Of a DNA stretch of 64,000 bases, positions 56,701-64,000 are shown in pieces. Each line of letters opens with the position of its first letter. Position 1 is the stretch's first letter. Both the position numbers and the translations under genes were made by a program. The notes beneath the pieces were generated by a model. The model did not search any database. It was not told where the DNA came from and saw nothing but the letters and a program-made list of their open reading frames with translations. The stretch is from the NCBI RefSeq assembly GCF_003287975.1, contig NZ_QMKQ01000001.1, positions 310,001 through 374,000 on the forward strand. The letters run 5' to 3'. Source of the stretch: Arthrobacter sp. AQ5-05. Its GTDB lineage: Bacteria > Actinomycetota > Actinomycetes > Actinomycetales > Micrococcaceae.

Positions 56701-56848
56701 CAGCTGGTGGCTGCCCGAGGTGCTGCGGATGCGTGCGCTGCTGGATGCGGGGGACCGGTCCGCCGCCCTGTTCGGTGAAGCGCGCGCGGTGGCCGGCGCG
56801 CAGGGCAGTGCCGCACTGCTGGCACGGCTGGGGCCCGACGGCAGATAA
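53783..56848 (+). CDS. BTAD/AAA-ATPase/TPR large transcriptional regulator
   Basis: About 1,021 aa. An N-terminal winged-helix segment (LNLLGEQRLTRRG, AVELLAYLVVHPG) is followed by the bacterial transcriptional activator domain BTAD (to about residue 245). A STAND-type ATPase follows with Walker A SGPPGVGKTHLAK (about 297-305) and Walker B LLLLDDLQWCDPDT (about 413-420), then helical TPR-like repeats to the end. These proteins are SARP/MalT-like ligand-triggered activators. The GTG start is the best fit to GGGAG upstream but is not certain. The flavin oxidoreductase 75 nt downstream is its probable target. Confidence 0.83.
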   Translation: MPVAETGRNAVLQLNLLGEQRLTRRGTDLAGGGSRAVELLAYLVVHPGIRVPRPVLAGTFWPETPQPQAMTNLRRELHNLRRLLDGVDALGMSDGAIGALECTGLRVDVQVFSAERAAALQAAGRDPARFVAHAQAALREYRGDLMPGNYSDWVPEAREKLLRECTALCDEAAAALIVLGKGQRALEVAGRRVTISPLEELGYRGLIRAHLALGDRPAALHAYHRCADVLERELGVAPAAGTSQLLDLPAQPSAAPGSAARIMAPGSLTVGREMEQAVLQGCWEKARAGRRALLVLSGPPGVGKTHLAKALGQLARTGGAAVAFARCVDASGLVPLAPVAGWLRSRDIAPLLAALPESIRHEAARLLPELPDPTPSAGTDTQSGPGRAMVDAWQRYRFFESLAGAVAAPGRPTLLLLDDLQWCDPDTAAWIAFLLDSPGSRRLLLVATLREGAETQSPAIAALLEGARSAGLLHRLRVAPLGEAAGAELAGRIRGRPLGTDEARLLAAATSGFPLYILEAARAAPGDGFSPLLGRRLSRLGPAARSVAELAAAFGRGISLELLAEAGDLDAVSLAGALDELWREGILLPTGSGYDFGHHLLRSAVRENTTPAGRWLLHRRLAKSLELLNAGKLDAVAATLAEHYELGSNPERALPFHLRAGADAVRVFANSAALKSYDQALGIIGRLPAGAERDEAELSVRRDMSPPQTALLGYSSAALLGNLERVGALAERLGRPEVHSASLVGLFAGRYVQGRIEDSYAIARRALELAGDDPALLGQAHFAVAGAAQGSGRIAEAIGHFALCTEDSPPGYSYILGTRLHIHARAWAAHAHWLAGDDAAAGQLSARALAGAQAGGHIYTRAVALAYAAVLEQFRGDRAAVAQRVAELIALCHRYDIAYYGQWGEILAGWLAGGEPGAARIRAGIGSLRAADALARMPYWLWLLADTLAADGRRADACAVLDAARATSALHQDSWWLPEVLRMRALLDAGDRSAALFGEARAVAGAQGSAALLARLGPDGR

Positions 56849-56923
56849 GGCGAACGCCTGGCGAACAGGGCCGGCCCTAGCGTGGTTCGCACCACCAACC
56901 CCCTTTACCATCAGGAACGAACC

Positions 56924-58336
56924 ATGGAACCGCAGACCCTTTCCACCGAAGCCGCCGAGGAACTTTTTGCCCCGCTGCGCACCTTGCTGCGCGGAACGCT
57001 GACCCTGCCGCAGGACGCCGCCTACGATGCGGCACGCGCCGTCTACAACGGCATGGTCGACCGCCGCCCCGCCGCGATCGCCCGGGTCGCCGACACCGCG
57101 GACATCGTCGCGGCCGTGGACTTCGCCCGCGAAAACTCCCTCGGGCTCGCGGTGCGCGGCGGCGGGCACCAGGCCTCCGGGCTGTCGGTGGCCGACGACG
57201 CACTGGTCATCGACCTGGGCGCCATGCGCTCCACGACGGTGGACCCGGCGGCACACACCGTGCGGGTCGACGGCGGGGCGCTGTGGGCGGATGTCGACCA
57301 CGCCACCGTGGCCTTCGGCATGGCCGTCCCCAGCGGCTTCATCGCCTCCACGGGCGTCGGCGGGCTGGCCCTGGGCGGCGGCATCGGCTACCTGACCCGG
57401 CGCTTCGGGCTGACCGTGGACAACCTGCTGGCCGCCGACGTGGTGCTGGCCGACGGCACTCTGGTCACGGCCGACGAGCACCGGCACCCGGATTTGTTCT
57501 GGGCGCTGCGCGGGGGCGGCGGCAACTTCGGCGTCGTCACCTCCTTCACCTTCCGCATGCACGAGATCGGGGAGCACGGCACCATCATCGGCGGCCCGGT
57601 GCTCTACGACCTGGCCGACGCCCCGGCGGTGATGCGCTGGTACCGCGAGCTGCTGCCGGCCCTGCCCGAGGAGCTCTCCGGCTGGATCGGGCTGCTGACC
57701 ATCCCGCCGGCGCCTCCCTTCCCCGAGGAACTCTGGGGACGGAAGGCCTGCGGCATCATCTGGTGCTACACCGGGGCGCACGAGGCGGCCGAGAAGGTGC
57801 TGGCACCGGTGCGCGAGTACGGCAACCCGCTGCTGGTCGGCCTGGCACCCATGCCGTTTTCCGCGCTGCAGTCCGCCTTCGACCCGCTGTTCCCGGCCGG
57901 GATGCAGTGGTACTGGCGCGCCGACTTCGTCACCCAGATCTCCGACGCCGCCATTGAGGTCCACGCCAAGTACGGGGCGGCCCTGCCCACCGGGTTCTCC
58001 ACCATGCACCTGTACCCGATCGACGGGGCCGCGGCGCGCGTGCCGGCCGATGCCACGGCGTTCGCCTACCGCTCCGGCGGCTGGGCCGGGGTCATCGTGG
58101 GGGTCGACCCGGACCCGGCCAACGCTGAACTCATCACCGAGTGGACCAAGGCCTACCACGCCGACCTGCACCCCACCACCGCCGGCGGGGCGTACGTGAA
58201 CTTCATGATGGAGGAGGGAACCGACCGGATCCGCGCCTCCTACCTGGGCAACTACGACCGCTTGGCCCGCATCAAGGCGGCCTGCGACCCGGGCAACCTG
58301 TTCCACCACAACCAGAACATCGAGCCCGCCGGCTGA
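56924..58336 (+). CDS. FAD-linked oxidoreductase (BBE family)
   Basis: A 470-aa PCMH/berberine-bridge-type flavoenzyme. LAVRGGGHQASGLS contains His82, the usual site of covalent FAD attachment. STGVGGLALGGGIGYLTRRFG binds the pyrophosphate but lacks the second cysteine of bicovalent enzymes. The C-terminal BBE segment (YVNFMMEEG, NLFHHNQNI) is present. Members oxidise sugars, alkaloids or antibiotic intermediates with O2. AGGA 8 nt before the ATG sets the start. The upstream BTAD regulator is its likely activator. Confidence 0.88.
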   Translation: MEPQTLSTEAAEELFAPLRTLLRGTLTLPQDAAYDAARAVYNGMVDRRPAAIARVADTADIVAAVDFARENSLGLAVRGGGHQASGLSVADDALVIDLGAMRSTTVDPAAHTVRVDGGALWADVDHATVAFGMAVPSGFIASTGVGGLALGGGIGYLTRRFGLTVDNLLAADVVLADGTLVTADEHRHPDLFWALRGGGGNFGVVTSFTFRMHEIGEHGTIIGGPVLYDLADAPAVMRWYRELLPALPEELSGWIGLLTIPPAPPFPEELWGRKACGIIWCYTGAHEAAEKVLAPVREYGNPLLVGLAPMPFSALQSAFDPLFPAGMQWYWRADFVTQISDAAIEVHAKYGAALPTGFSTMHLYPIDGAAARVPADATAFAYRSGGWAGVIVGVDPDPANAELITEWTKAYHADLHPTTAGGAYVNFMMEEGTDRIRASYLGNYDRLARIKAACDPGNLFHHNQNIEPAG

Positions 58337-58767
58337 GCGGGCCGGCCCTTGCCCGGTTTCCCGTGGGCCGATGCTGACGCGGAAGGCCGGGAAATCCAAC
58401 GAGGGACTGCGCTCGCCGCCGGGCGTGAAGGCGCCGACCAGGGAGCAACTGGCCCCGGTCGGCGCCTTCGCATGTCCTGCAGGCTCCGCTCGGCTGCCCG
58501 CCGACGCCCACCCGGCGTTGTCGCCCACGCAGGATGCGCTGCAGGGATTCTGTTCGGGGTCCCCGGGCTGTAGCACCGTTCGCGCAGCAGGCGTCCCGGG
58601 ACGCGCAGTGACGCGGTGAGTTGCCGGGGCCGAATCCCGCACCCGAAGGCCAGGGATTCCGTTGTTCCAGGGGCTTCGCAAGCAAGCCGCGGTAAGCCCA
58701 GGACGAAGGTAGTTGGTCACAAGCTCTTAGCCTGCTTTCGACCAGCTTCGAACATCAACACCTGACA
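58337..58767. other. intergenic region between flavoenzyme and NERD gene
   Basis: About 430 nt. Apart from the hairpin at 58427-58469 nothing is recognisable; open frames here lack ribosome-binding sites and family resemblance. Confidence 0.5.
58427..58469. terminator. hairpin terminator between convergent genes
   Basis: A perfect 13-bp stem: GAAGGCGCCGACC (58427-58439) with GGTCGGCGCCTTC (58457-58469), 17-nt loop, lying between two converging genes. No T-run, so it is possibly bidirectional. Confidence 0.65.
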
Positions 58768-59589
58768 TCACGCGGACTTGAACCGCGAGGCTATCGCCCC
58801 ACGCATCCGCGCCACATCGACGTCCCCTGTTGACTGTTCCACAAGCACTCCGGCCAACCGCTTCGGCCAGAGCACGTGAACGCCACGAGTCGAGAACGCG
58901 CCGCCAACCAGGGGCCAGTCGGCTTCGACGAAGCACAGTGCCCCCGTGACCGGAACATCCCCGGCGAAGTCGCGCACGACGTCAATCTGCTTGAGCACCC
59001 CATCGACCAGTTTCGTGCAATCGCGCCGGGCCACGAAAAGCTTCTCGACGCGTGGGCGAAGGATACCGCCCTCGATCTTCAGCTCAGGCCGTCCCTTGTA
59101 TCGCTTGGCGTCGATCACCCAGATTCCTGCGCGAGTGATGGCGATGTGGTCGATGTTGGCGTTCGAACCCGGGATGCGCCGGTCGTGGAGGACCGCGAGG
59201 CCATCGACGGCCAAGCCATCCAGCCTGGCGCCGAGTCGTTCCTCGCCGATGGCGCCTCGATCCCAAGACTTGGTGTGCTGCCGCTCTTCGGATAGGGCGA
59301 CGGCGAGGCCGCCGAAGCGCCCCCACTTTTCGCGAAGCCTGTCCTCGTCTTTCGCCTTGCGGCGCTCATATTCACGCCGGGCGGATGACCCGGCCACCCC
59401 GGACTCGGTGGATAACGAAGCATCCCGAGGCGGTGCCATGCCTGGGGACATGGTTTCCGTGGCCTTGGCAGCACACTCCACGCAGCGGACGGTCTTTGTC
59501 TCGCTCTCATAGATCGCTTCTGTCCCGACCGGAATAGAGGTGCCGCACACACGACACACTCCGGCGTACCGAAGCCTCATCTGCTTCAT
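58768..59589 (-). CDS. zinc-ribbon NERD-domain protein (nuclease-related)
   Basis: A 273-aa protein. The N-terminus is a zinc ribbon, Cys12-X2-Cys15 and Cys36-X2-Cys39 (VCRVCGTS, RCVECAAK). A charged coiled region (RREYERRKAKDEDRLREKW) links it to a NERD domain: DRGAIGEERLGARL, SNANIDHIAITRAGIWVIDAKRYKG, which keeps the D...(D/E)xK-like residues of the endonuclease fold. It probably binds or cuts nucleic acid. Base composition is less GC-rich than the neighbours and long gaps flank it on both sides, which hints at acquisition. A start at codon 4 is possible. Confidence 0.82.
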   Translation of the reverse strand: MKQMRLRYAGVCRVCGTSIPVGTEAIYESETKTVRCVECAAKATETMSPGMAPPRDASLSTESGVAGSSARREYERRKAKDEDRLREKWGRFGGLAVALSEERQHTKSWDRGAIGEERLGARLDGLAVDGLAVLHDRRIPGSNANIDHIAITRAGIWVIDAKRYKGRPELKIEGGILRPRVEKLFVARRDCTKLVDGVLKQIDVVRDFAGDVPVTGALCFVEADWPLVGGAFSTRGVHVLWPKRLAGVLVEQSTGDVDVARMRGAIASRFKSA

Positions 59590-59982
59590 CGGGATACGCG
59601 GCGGAACGCTCGATCAAACCCGGCCTGCTGGTGGGCCATGGCGGTAGGGCCGCCGATGCGCTTTGTCATGGCTCAATCCTCACCCATGACGGGAAGTTTT
59701 TCAGGGGTGCCGCGCGTGCGGCTGTCAAAGACCTTGCAACCCTCCCGGCGGAAGGAACCGCCAGCCGAACGTTCCCCCCACGGGCGGTACTGGCACATAT
59801 GGGACCTTGTGGCCGGGGACCCCGCCTTGCAGCATGTCAAGCCGCCCCGGAAACCCATTCGTGCCCCCGCCATGACACGGATGGTGATGGTTTGCCCCGA
59901 ACAGCCGCTTTGCATGAGCGTGCGGGGCGGCGGTGCGATGACACGCGTCCCCGGCTTTGGCCCGCACCGGTAGGCTAGGTTC
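59590..59982. other. intergenic region before coaE
   Basis: About 390 nt with no supported gene. Only the TAGGCT box at 59971-59976, which serves coaE, is recognised. Short open frames on both strands lack ribosome-binding sites. Confidence 0.5.
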
Positions 59983-60591
59983 ATGCTCAATGTTGGCCTG
60001 ACAGGCGGAATCGCCGCCGGAAAATCCGCTGTTGCCCGGATCCTGGTTGACCTCGGCGCGGTGCTCATCGACGCCGACGCCATCGCCCGGGCCGTCGTGG
60101 CACCCGGAACCCCGGGGCTGGAAGCGGTCGTTGCCGCGTTCGGCCCCGGGATCCTCGGACCCGACGGTTCCCTGGACCGCCCCGCGCTCGGGGCGCTGGT
60201 CTTCGCCGACACCGCGGCCCGCGAAAAACTGAACTCCATCGTCCACCCGCTGGTCCGCGCCGAGGCCGCCCGCCTGCGCGATGCCGCACCCGCGGGCGCG
60301 GTCATCGTCCAGGACATCCCGCTGCTGGTGGAAACCAACCAGGCCAAGGACTTCGACAAGGTCCTGGTGGTGGCCGCACCGCTGGCCGAACGCCTGCGGC
60401 GCATGGTCGAAGACCGGTCGATGGCCGAGGCCGACGCCATGGCGCGGATCGCCGCGCAGGCCACCGACGAACAGCGCGCCGCGGTCGCCGATGCCGTGAT
60501 CAACAATTCGGGCACGCTCGAGGAGCTGCACCAACGTGTCAACGAGATCTGGGAGGCCCACATTGCCCCATTCACCAGCCATGCCCACTGA
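59983..60591 (+). CDS. coaE: dephospho-CoA kinase
   Basis: A 202-aa P-loop kinase for the last step of coenzyme A synthesis. Walker A GLTGGIAAGKSAV (residues 5-17), the acceptor-binding DADAIARAVV, IVHPLVRAEA and IVQDIPLLVE are intact. The usual C-terminal GrpB fusion of mycobacterial CoaE is absent. TAGGCT 6 nt before the ATG and no Shine-Dalgarno predict a leaderless mRNA. It overlaps the next gene by 11 nt. Confidence 0.95.
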   Translation: MLNVGLTGGIAAGKSAVARILVDLGAVLIDADAIARAVVAPGTPGLEAVVAAFGPGILGPDGSLDRPALGALVFADTAAREKLNSIVHPLVRAEAARLRDAAPAGAVIVQDIPLLVETNQAKDFDKVLVVAAPLAERLRRMVEDRSMAEADAMARIAAQATDEQRAAVADAVINNSGTLEELHQRVNEIWEAHIAPFTSHAH

Positions 60592-60907
60592 GGATGCCGC
60601 GGCGAAGCCGGAATTCGCCGCACTTTTGGAGGCCGCGGAGGCCAAGGCCCGCACCGAGATGCGCATCATCCGCATCCTGTGGGTGCTCGCCGCCGCGACC
60701 CTGGCCGTGGCCGTGGTGCTCTGGGTCGGGTTCGGCGGACGCGAGCAGTACATCGCCCGTTCCTCCGGCTACGACGCGCAGGTGCTGCTGCCGGCCTGGC
60801 TCGCGCTGGCCGGGCTGCTCTCAGCCGCCGCGGCCACGGTGCTGGGCGTGATCCGGCTGATGCGCGGCGCGCTGCGCAACATCCTGCAGAAGCAGGCCCG
60901 CAAGTGA
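60581..60907 (+). CDS. small membrane protein in the coaE operon
   Basis: A 108-aa protein with two transmembrane helices (about 30-48 and 62-84), an acidic N-terminal helix (EFAALLEAAEAKARTEM) and a basic C-terminal tail. It overlaps coaE by 11 nt and the next gene by 4 nt, so the three are a tight operon. I recognise no named family. Confidence 0.78.
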   Translation: MPTEDAAAKPEFAALLEAAEAKARTEMRIIRILWVLAAATLAVAVVLWVGFGGREQYIARSSGYDAQVLLPAWLALAGLLSAAAATVLGVIRLMRGALRNILQKQARK

Positions 60908-61377
60908 ACACCTCCCTGGTCGCCGAATCATTTCTCCGGCACGAGCCGGCCGACGGCACCACGGCCCATCTGGTGAGCATCCAGCGCGACCCCGAGCGTG
61001 CGGCAGCGGTGGCCGGGACCCGCGGCGCGGTCCAGCTGCGCTACCACTCGCTGCAGCTGGTCCCCGTGGACCTGGTCGACGACCTGCCCGGGATCTGGAA
61101 TGCGCTGCTGGACGCCGTCGAGGGTTTCCTCGCCGACGGCAAGGCCGAGGTTCCCTACCCGACCCTCGAAGCGCAGATCCGACTGGAGCGCACCGGAAAC
61201 CTCACCAGGTTCACCGCCGGGAAGGTCCGCCACATCGTGGATGCCGGCGAGCTGGTCGACGGCATCCTGGGCGGGGCCCAGGCGTACTTCGGCTTCGCGC
61301 CGGACGCAGGCCAAGCGGCGATCGGGCGCATCGAGGAGCTGCGCACCCGGGCCGCTGAGGCGGGGCTTTGCGCCTAA
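60904..61377 (+). CDS. uncharacterised protein in the coaE operon
   Basis: A 157-aa soluble protein of unknown function. The GTG start overlaps the preceding stop (GTGA). It is rich in short helices and strands (AHLVSIQRDPERAAAVAG, ELVDGILGGAQAYFGFAP) with no recognised motif, signal peptide or membrane segment. Its constant coding quality and coupling suggest it is real. It lies 47 nt before uvrB, which has its own -10 box. Confidence 0.78.
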   Translation: MNTSLVAESFLRHEPADGTTAHLVSIQRDPERAAAVAGTRGAVQLRYHSLQLVPVDLVDDLPGIWNALLDAVEGFLADGKAEVPYPTLEAQIRLERTGNLTRFTAGKVRHIVDAGELVDGILGGAQAYFGFAPDAGQAAIGRIEELRTRAAEAGLCA

Positions 61378-61424
61378 GGCGAGAGGGCATCCAAAGCATC
61401 GGTGCCAGGGCGTAGCCTAGGAAC

Positions 61425-63527
61425 ATGAGTCTTGCGCAGCAAATCAACCGCGTCGTTGCCCCCTTCGAGGTCATTAGCGAGTTCACGCCCGCCGGCGACC
61501 AGCCCGCGGCCATCAAGGAACTCACCGAGCGGATCAACGCCGGCGAGAAGGACGTGGTGCTGCTCGGCGCCACCGGCACCGGCAAGTCCGCCACCACCGC
61601 CTGGCTCATCGAACAGGTCCAGCGCCCCACGCTGGTGATGGTGCAGAACAAGACGCTGGCCGCGCAGCTGGCCAACGAGTTCCGTGAGCTGCTGCCCAAC
61701 AACGCCGTGGAGTACTTCGTCTCCTACTACGACTACTACCAGCCCGAGGCCTACGTCCCGCAGACCGACACCTTCATCGAGAAGGACTCCTCGATCAACG
61801 AGGAGGTCGAGCGGCTGCGCCACTCGGCCACCAACGCACTGTTGACCCGCCGCGACGTCATCGTGGTGGCCACCGTCTCCTGCATCTACGGGCTGGGCAC
61901 CCCCGAGGAATACGTCGCGGGCATGGTCACCTTGAAAAAGGGCATGGAGCTGAACCGCGATACGCTGCTGCGCAAGTTCGTCTCGATGCAGTACGCCCGC
62001 AACGACATGGACTTCCACCGCGGCACCTTCCGCGTGCGCGGCGACACCGTGGAGATCATCCCGATGTACGAGGAACAGGCGCTGCGCATCGAGTTCTTCG
62101 GCGACGAGGTCGAATCGATCCACACGCTGCACCCGGTCACCGGCGAGGTGATTCGCGAGGAAAACGAGATGTACGTCTTCCCCGCCAGCCACTACGTGGC
62201 GGGCGCCGACCGGATGAGCCGGGCCGTCAAGGACATCGAGGACGAGCTGCAGCAGCGCCTGTCCACCCTGGAGTCCCAGAACAAGTTGGTGGAGGCCCAG
62301 CGGCTGCGCATGCGCACCACCTACGACCTGGAAATGATGGAGCAGATGGGGTTCTGCAACGGCATCGAGAACTATTCCCGGCACATCGACGACCGCGCCG
62401 CCGGCACCGCCCCGCACTGCCTCATCGACTACTTCCCCGACGACTTCCTGCTGGTCATCGACGAATCCCACGTCACCGTCCCGCAGATCGGTGCCATGTA
62501 CGAGGGTGACATGTCGCGCAAGCGCACGCTGGTGGAGCACGGCTTCCGCCTGCCCTCCGCGATGGACAACCGCCCGCTGAAGTGGGACGAGTTCCTCGAG
62601 CGCATCGGCCAGACCGTGTACCTTTCGGCGACCCCGGGCAAGTACGAGCTGGGCAAGGCCGACGGCGTGGTGCAGCAGATCATCCGCCCCACCGGCCTGA
62701 TCGACCCGGAGATCATCGTCAAGCCCACCAAGGGGCAGATCGACGACCTGCTCGACGAAATCCGCGCCCGCGTGGAGCGCAACGAGCGCATCCTGGTCAC
62801 CACGCTGACCAAGCGGATGGCCGAGGACCTCACCGACTACTTCACCGAGCACGGGGTGCGGGTCCAGTACCTGCACTCGGACGTCGACACGCTGCGTCGC
62901 GTGGAGCTGCTGCGCGAGTTGCGCATGGGCCTGTTCGACGTGCTGGTGGGCATCAACCTGCTGCGCGAGGGCCTGGACCTGCCCGAGGTCTCGCTGGTGG
63001 CGATCCTGGATGCCGACAAGCAGGGTTTCCTGCGCTCGGCGACCTCGCTGATCCAGACCATCGGCCGTGCCGCGCGAAACGTCGACGGCCAGGTCCACAT
63101 GTATGCGGACAAGATCACCGACGCCATGGCCAAGGCCATCGACGAGACCAACCGCCGCCGCGAGGTGCAGCAGAAGTACAACAAGGACCACGGCGTGGAC
63201 CCGCAGCCGCTGCGCAAGAAGATCGCCGACATCACCGATTCGCTGGCCCGCGAGGACGCAGACACCCAGGAGCTGCTGAACAACCAGCGCCTGGCCAAGA
63301 ACGCCAAGCGCTCCGGTGCCGGAACCAAGAAGGCCCACGAGACGGTGCGGGCCGACGGCCTGGCCGCAGCCCCGGCCGAGAACCTGGTGGACATGATCAG
63401 CCAGATGACCGAGCAGATGCACGCGGCCGCCGCCGAGCTGCACTTCGAGGTTGCTGCCCGGTTGCGCGACGAGGTATCTGAGCTGAAGAAGGAACTGCGG
63501 CAGATGAAGAACGCAGGCCACGCGTAA
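61425..63527 (+). CDS. uvrB: excinuclease ABC subunit B
   Basis: A 700-aa UvrB, the damage-verifying helicase of nucleotide excision repair. Walker A GATGTGKS (residues 48-55), the beta-hairpin [21 protein letters not shown] region that inserts between strands, helicase motifs [21 protein letters not shown] and QTIGRAARN, and the C-terminal UVR motif ([20 protein letters not shown]) that binds UvrC are all present. TAGCCT 6 nt before the ATG predicts a leaderless transcript. Confidence 0.97.
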   Translation: MSLAQQINRVVAPFEVISEFTPAGDQPAAIKELTERINAGEKDVVLLGATGTGKSATTAWLIEQVQRPTLVMVQNKTLAAQLANEFRELLPNNAVEYFVSYYDYYQPEAYVPQTDTFIEKDSSINEEVERLRHSATNALLTRRDVIVVATVSCIYGLGTPEEYVAGMVTLKKGMELNRDTLLRKFVSMQYARNDMDFHRGTFRVRGDTVEIIPMYEEQALRIEFFGDEVESIHTLHPVTGEVIREENEMYVFPASHYVAGADRMSRAVKDIEDELQQRLSTLESQNKLVEAQRLRMRTTYDLEMMEQMGFCNGIENYSRHIDDRAAGTAPHCLIDYFPDDFLLVIDESHVTVPQIGAMYEGDMSRKRTLVEHGFRLPSAMDNRPLKWDEFLERIGQTVYLSATPGKYELGKADGVVQQIIRPTGLIDPEIIVKPTKGQIDDLLDEIRARVERNERILVTTLTKRMAEDLTDYFTEHGVRVQYLHSDVDTLRRVELLRELRMGLFDVLVGINLLREGLDLPEVSLVAILDADKQGFLRSATSLIQTIGRAARNVDGQVHMYADKITDAMAKAIDETNRRREVQQKYNKDHGVDPQPLRKKIADITDSLAREDADTQELLNNQRLAKNAKRSGAGTKKAHETVRADGLAAAPAENLVDMISQMTEQMHAAAAELHFEVAARLRDEVSELKKELRQMKNAGHA

Positions 63528-63669
63528 CCGGGCGAGGGCCGTGCGCTTCAGCACGCTTTCGGCGATCTGCCGGGAACGTGGCTGCCAACCGGGGGACCTG
63601 CTGGCCTTCGACGGGGACTGGTGAAACCGCAGGTCATTCACGAGCCTGAAACATGGATGCGCTAGACTG

Positions 63670-63786
63670 TTCCAAGCGTAGGGGAGTATCCCACTTGTGC
63701 TGTGGTCGTCAACACGCGAGGCATCGATGCCTCGCCGGGCACAGCGGTCGTCCCGATCTGAGCGGACGGCGGAGAGACTTGCGGTA
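63670..63786 (+). promoter_or_regulatory. yybP-ykoY (Mn2+) riboswitch upstream of terC
   Basis: The three conserved blocks of this riboswitch are present in order: AGGGGAGTA (63680-63688), GTCAACA (63708-63714) and GAGAGACTTGC (63772-63782). GCTGTG/CACAGC and a perfect GCGAGGCATC/GATGCCTCGC hairpin fold between the first two and the last block, and CAAG (63673-63676) can pair with CTTG (63778-63781) as P1. In other bacteria this aptamer senses Mn2+ and switches on MntP or TerC-type exporters. A TAGACT -10 (63663-63668) sits just upstream. Confidence 0.8.
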
Positions 63787-63819
63787 ATTCCACGTACCCC
63801 GTTTTGAAAGGCCCCACAT

Positions 63820-64000
63820 TGGGAAACCACGGCTTGTCGCTGCAGTTTGAGATTATCTCGCTCTCGGCATTGTGCATCATTCTTCTTCTTGACCTGCTTT
63901 ACGTGGTCAAGAAACCACACGAACCCTCGATGAAGGAATCCGGCCTCTGGGTCGGTTTCTACGTCACCCTCGCCCTGATCTTCGGCGGCGTCGTCTGGTG
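63820..64000 (+). CDS. TerC-family membrane protein, 5' part
   Basis: The first 60 codons, cut by the window edge, of a TerC/Alx-like integral membrane protein. ALCIILLLDLLYVVKKPHEP is the first helix with the conserved Asp, and KESGLWVGFYVTLALIFGGVVW begins the second. TerC proteins are metal (Mn2+) efflux or metalation factors. The TTG start is supported by AAAGG about 8 nt upstream and by the riboswitch before it. Confidence 0.85.

Noticed and set aside
55151-58720. 1,189-codon minus-strand frame opposite the BTAD regulator and flavoenzyme
   Set aside because: Same shadow effect; Gly/Gln/His-rich, no motif.
59631-59978. Open frames of 110-115 codons before coaE
   Set aside because: No ribosome-binding site and no family resemblance; the region is probably noncoding.
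61374-63920. 848-codon minus-strand frame opposite uvrB
   Set aside because: uvrB on the plus strand is unambiguous and the antisense text is repetitive.

Overview
The window reads as chromosomal backbone of a high-GC Gram-positive actinobacterium, most likely a member of the Micrococcaceae (Arthrobacter/Paeniglutamicibacter-like). The evidence is strongly GC-rich third positions, frequent GTG/TTG starts, -10 boxes of the TANNNT type, the HGxxxAAW small membrane protein and the Trp-associated membrane protein inside a trp operon, and the gene order his - trp - lgt - gltBD - pyk - pdtaR - polA - rpsA - coaE - uvrB. From memory the same order is broadly kept in Mycobacterium tuberculosis and other actinobacteria. 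No phage, insertion sequence or CRISPR array is visible.

Layout. 0-3 kb: a SoxR-type [2Fe-2S] MerR regulator, a broken GyrB-like ATPase fragment, an SPPY-type methyltransferase, a small membrane protein and a HIT hydrolase. 3.1-5.9 kb: hisE, hisG, hisF and a GNAT enzyme. 6-9.5 kb: an autoregulated TetR repressor divergent from an unusual long amidase, then a TIGR03085 protein. 9.6-16.6 kb: hisI followed by trpE, a Trp-associated membrane protein, a small membrane protein, trpC, trpB, trpA and lgt, several with 4-nt stop/start overlaps. 17-24.7 kb: gltB, gltD (glutamate synthase) and pyk. 24.7-34.4 kb: a decayed HtrA-like protease, tRNA-Leu(CAA), the ANTAR antiterminator PdtaR, an aldose epimerase, a VOC protein, a Sua5/YciO protein, a GPH-type transporter with an S1P-lyase-like decarboxylase, a PiT phosphate transporter with a small membrane partner, and a RibD/DHFR-like reductase. 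34.4-42.9 kb: a hotdog thioesterase divergent from polA, two tandem Eis-type acetyltransferases, a polysaccharide deacetylase lipoprotein and rpsA. 43-59.6 kb is the most accessory stretch: an unknown membrane protein, an S8 protease with a separate small inhibitor/propeptide-like protein, a frameshifted YbaK, a DUF6777/beta-propeller surface protein, an isochorismatase-fold protein, a patatin, a PIG-L deacetylase, an RlmG-like methyltransferase, YigZ, a 1,021-aa BTAD/AAA regulator with a flavin oxidoreductase, and a zinc-ribbon NERD nuclease-like protein. 60-64 kb: coaE with two unknown genes, uvrB, and the 5' end of a TerC gene behind a yybP-ykoY (Mn2+) riboswitch.

How it fits together. The histidine and tryptophan genes are interleaved (hisI directly before trpE) and no trpF or trpD is present; in actinobacteria the bifunctional PriA (HisA/TrpF) normally joins the two pathways. 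GltBD supplies glutamate for nitrogen assimilation. PolA and UvrB act in excision repair, and RpsA and Lgt are housekeeping. A recurring signal is a TANNNT box 6-7 nt before the start codon of at least a dozen genes, which predicts many leaderless mRNAs. Three genes look broken (GyrB-like, HtrA-like, YbaK). I found no wholly new system. The best leads are the protease/standalone-propeptide pair, the tandem Eis genes, the Mn2+ riboswitch-TerC unit and the self-embedded TetR operator.
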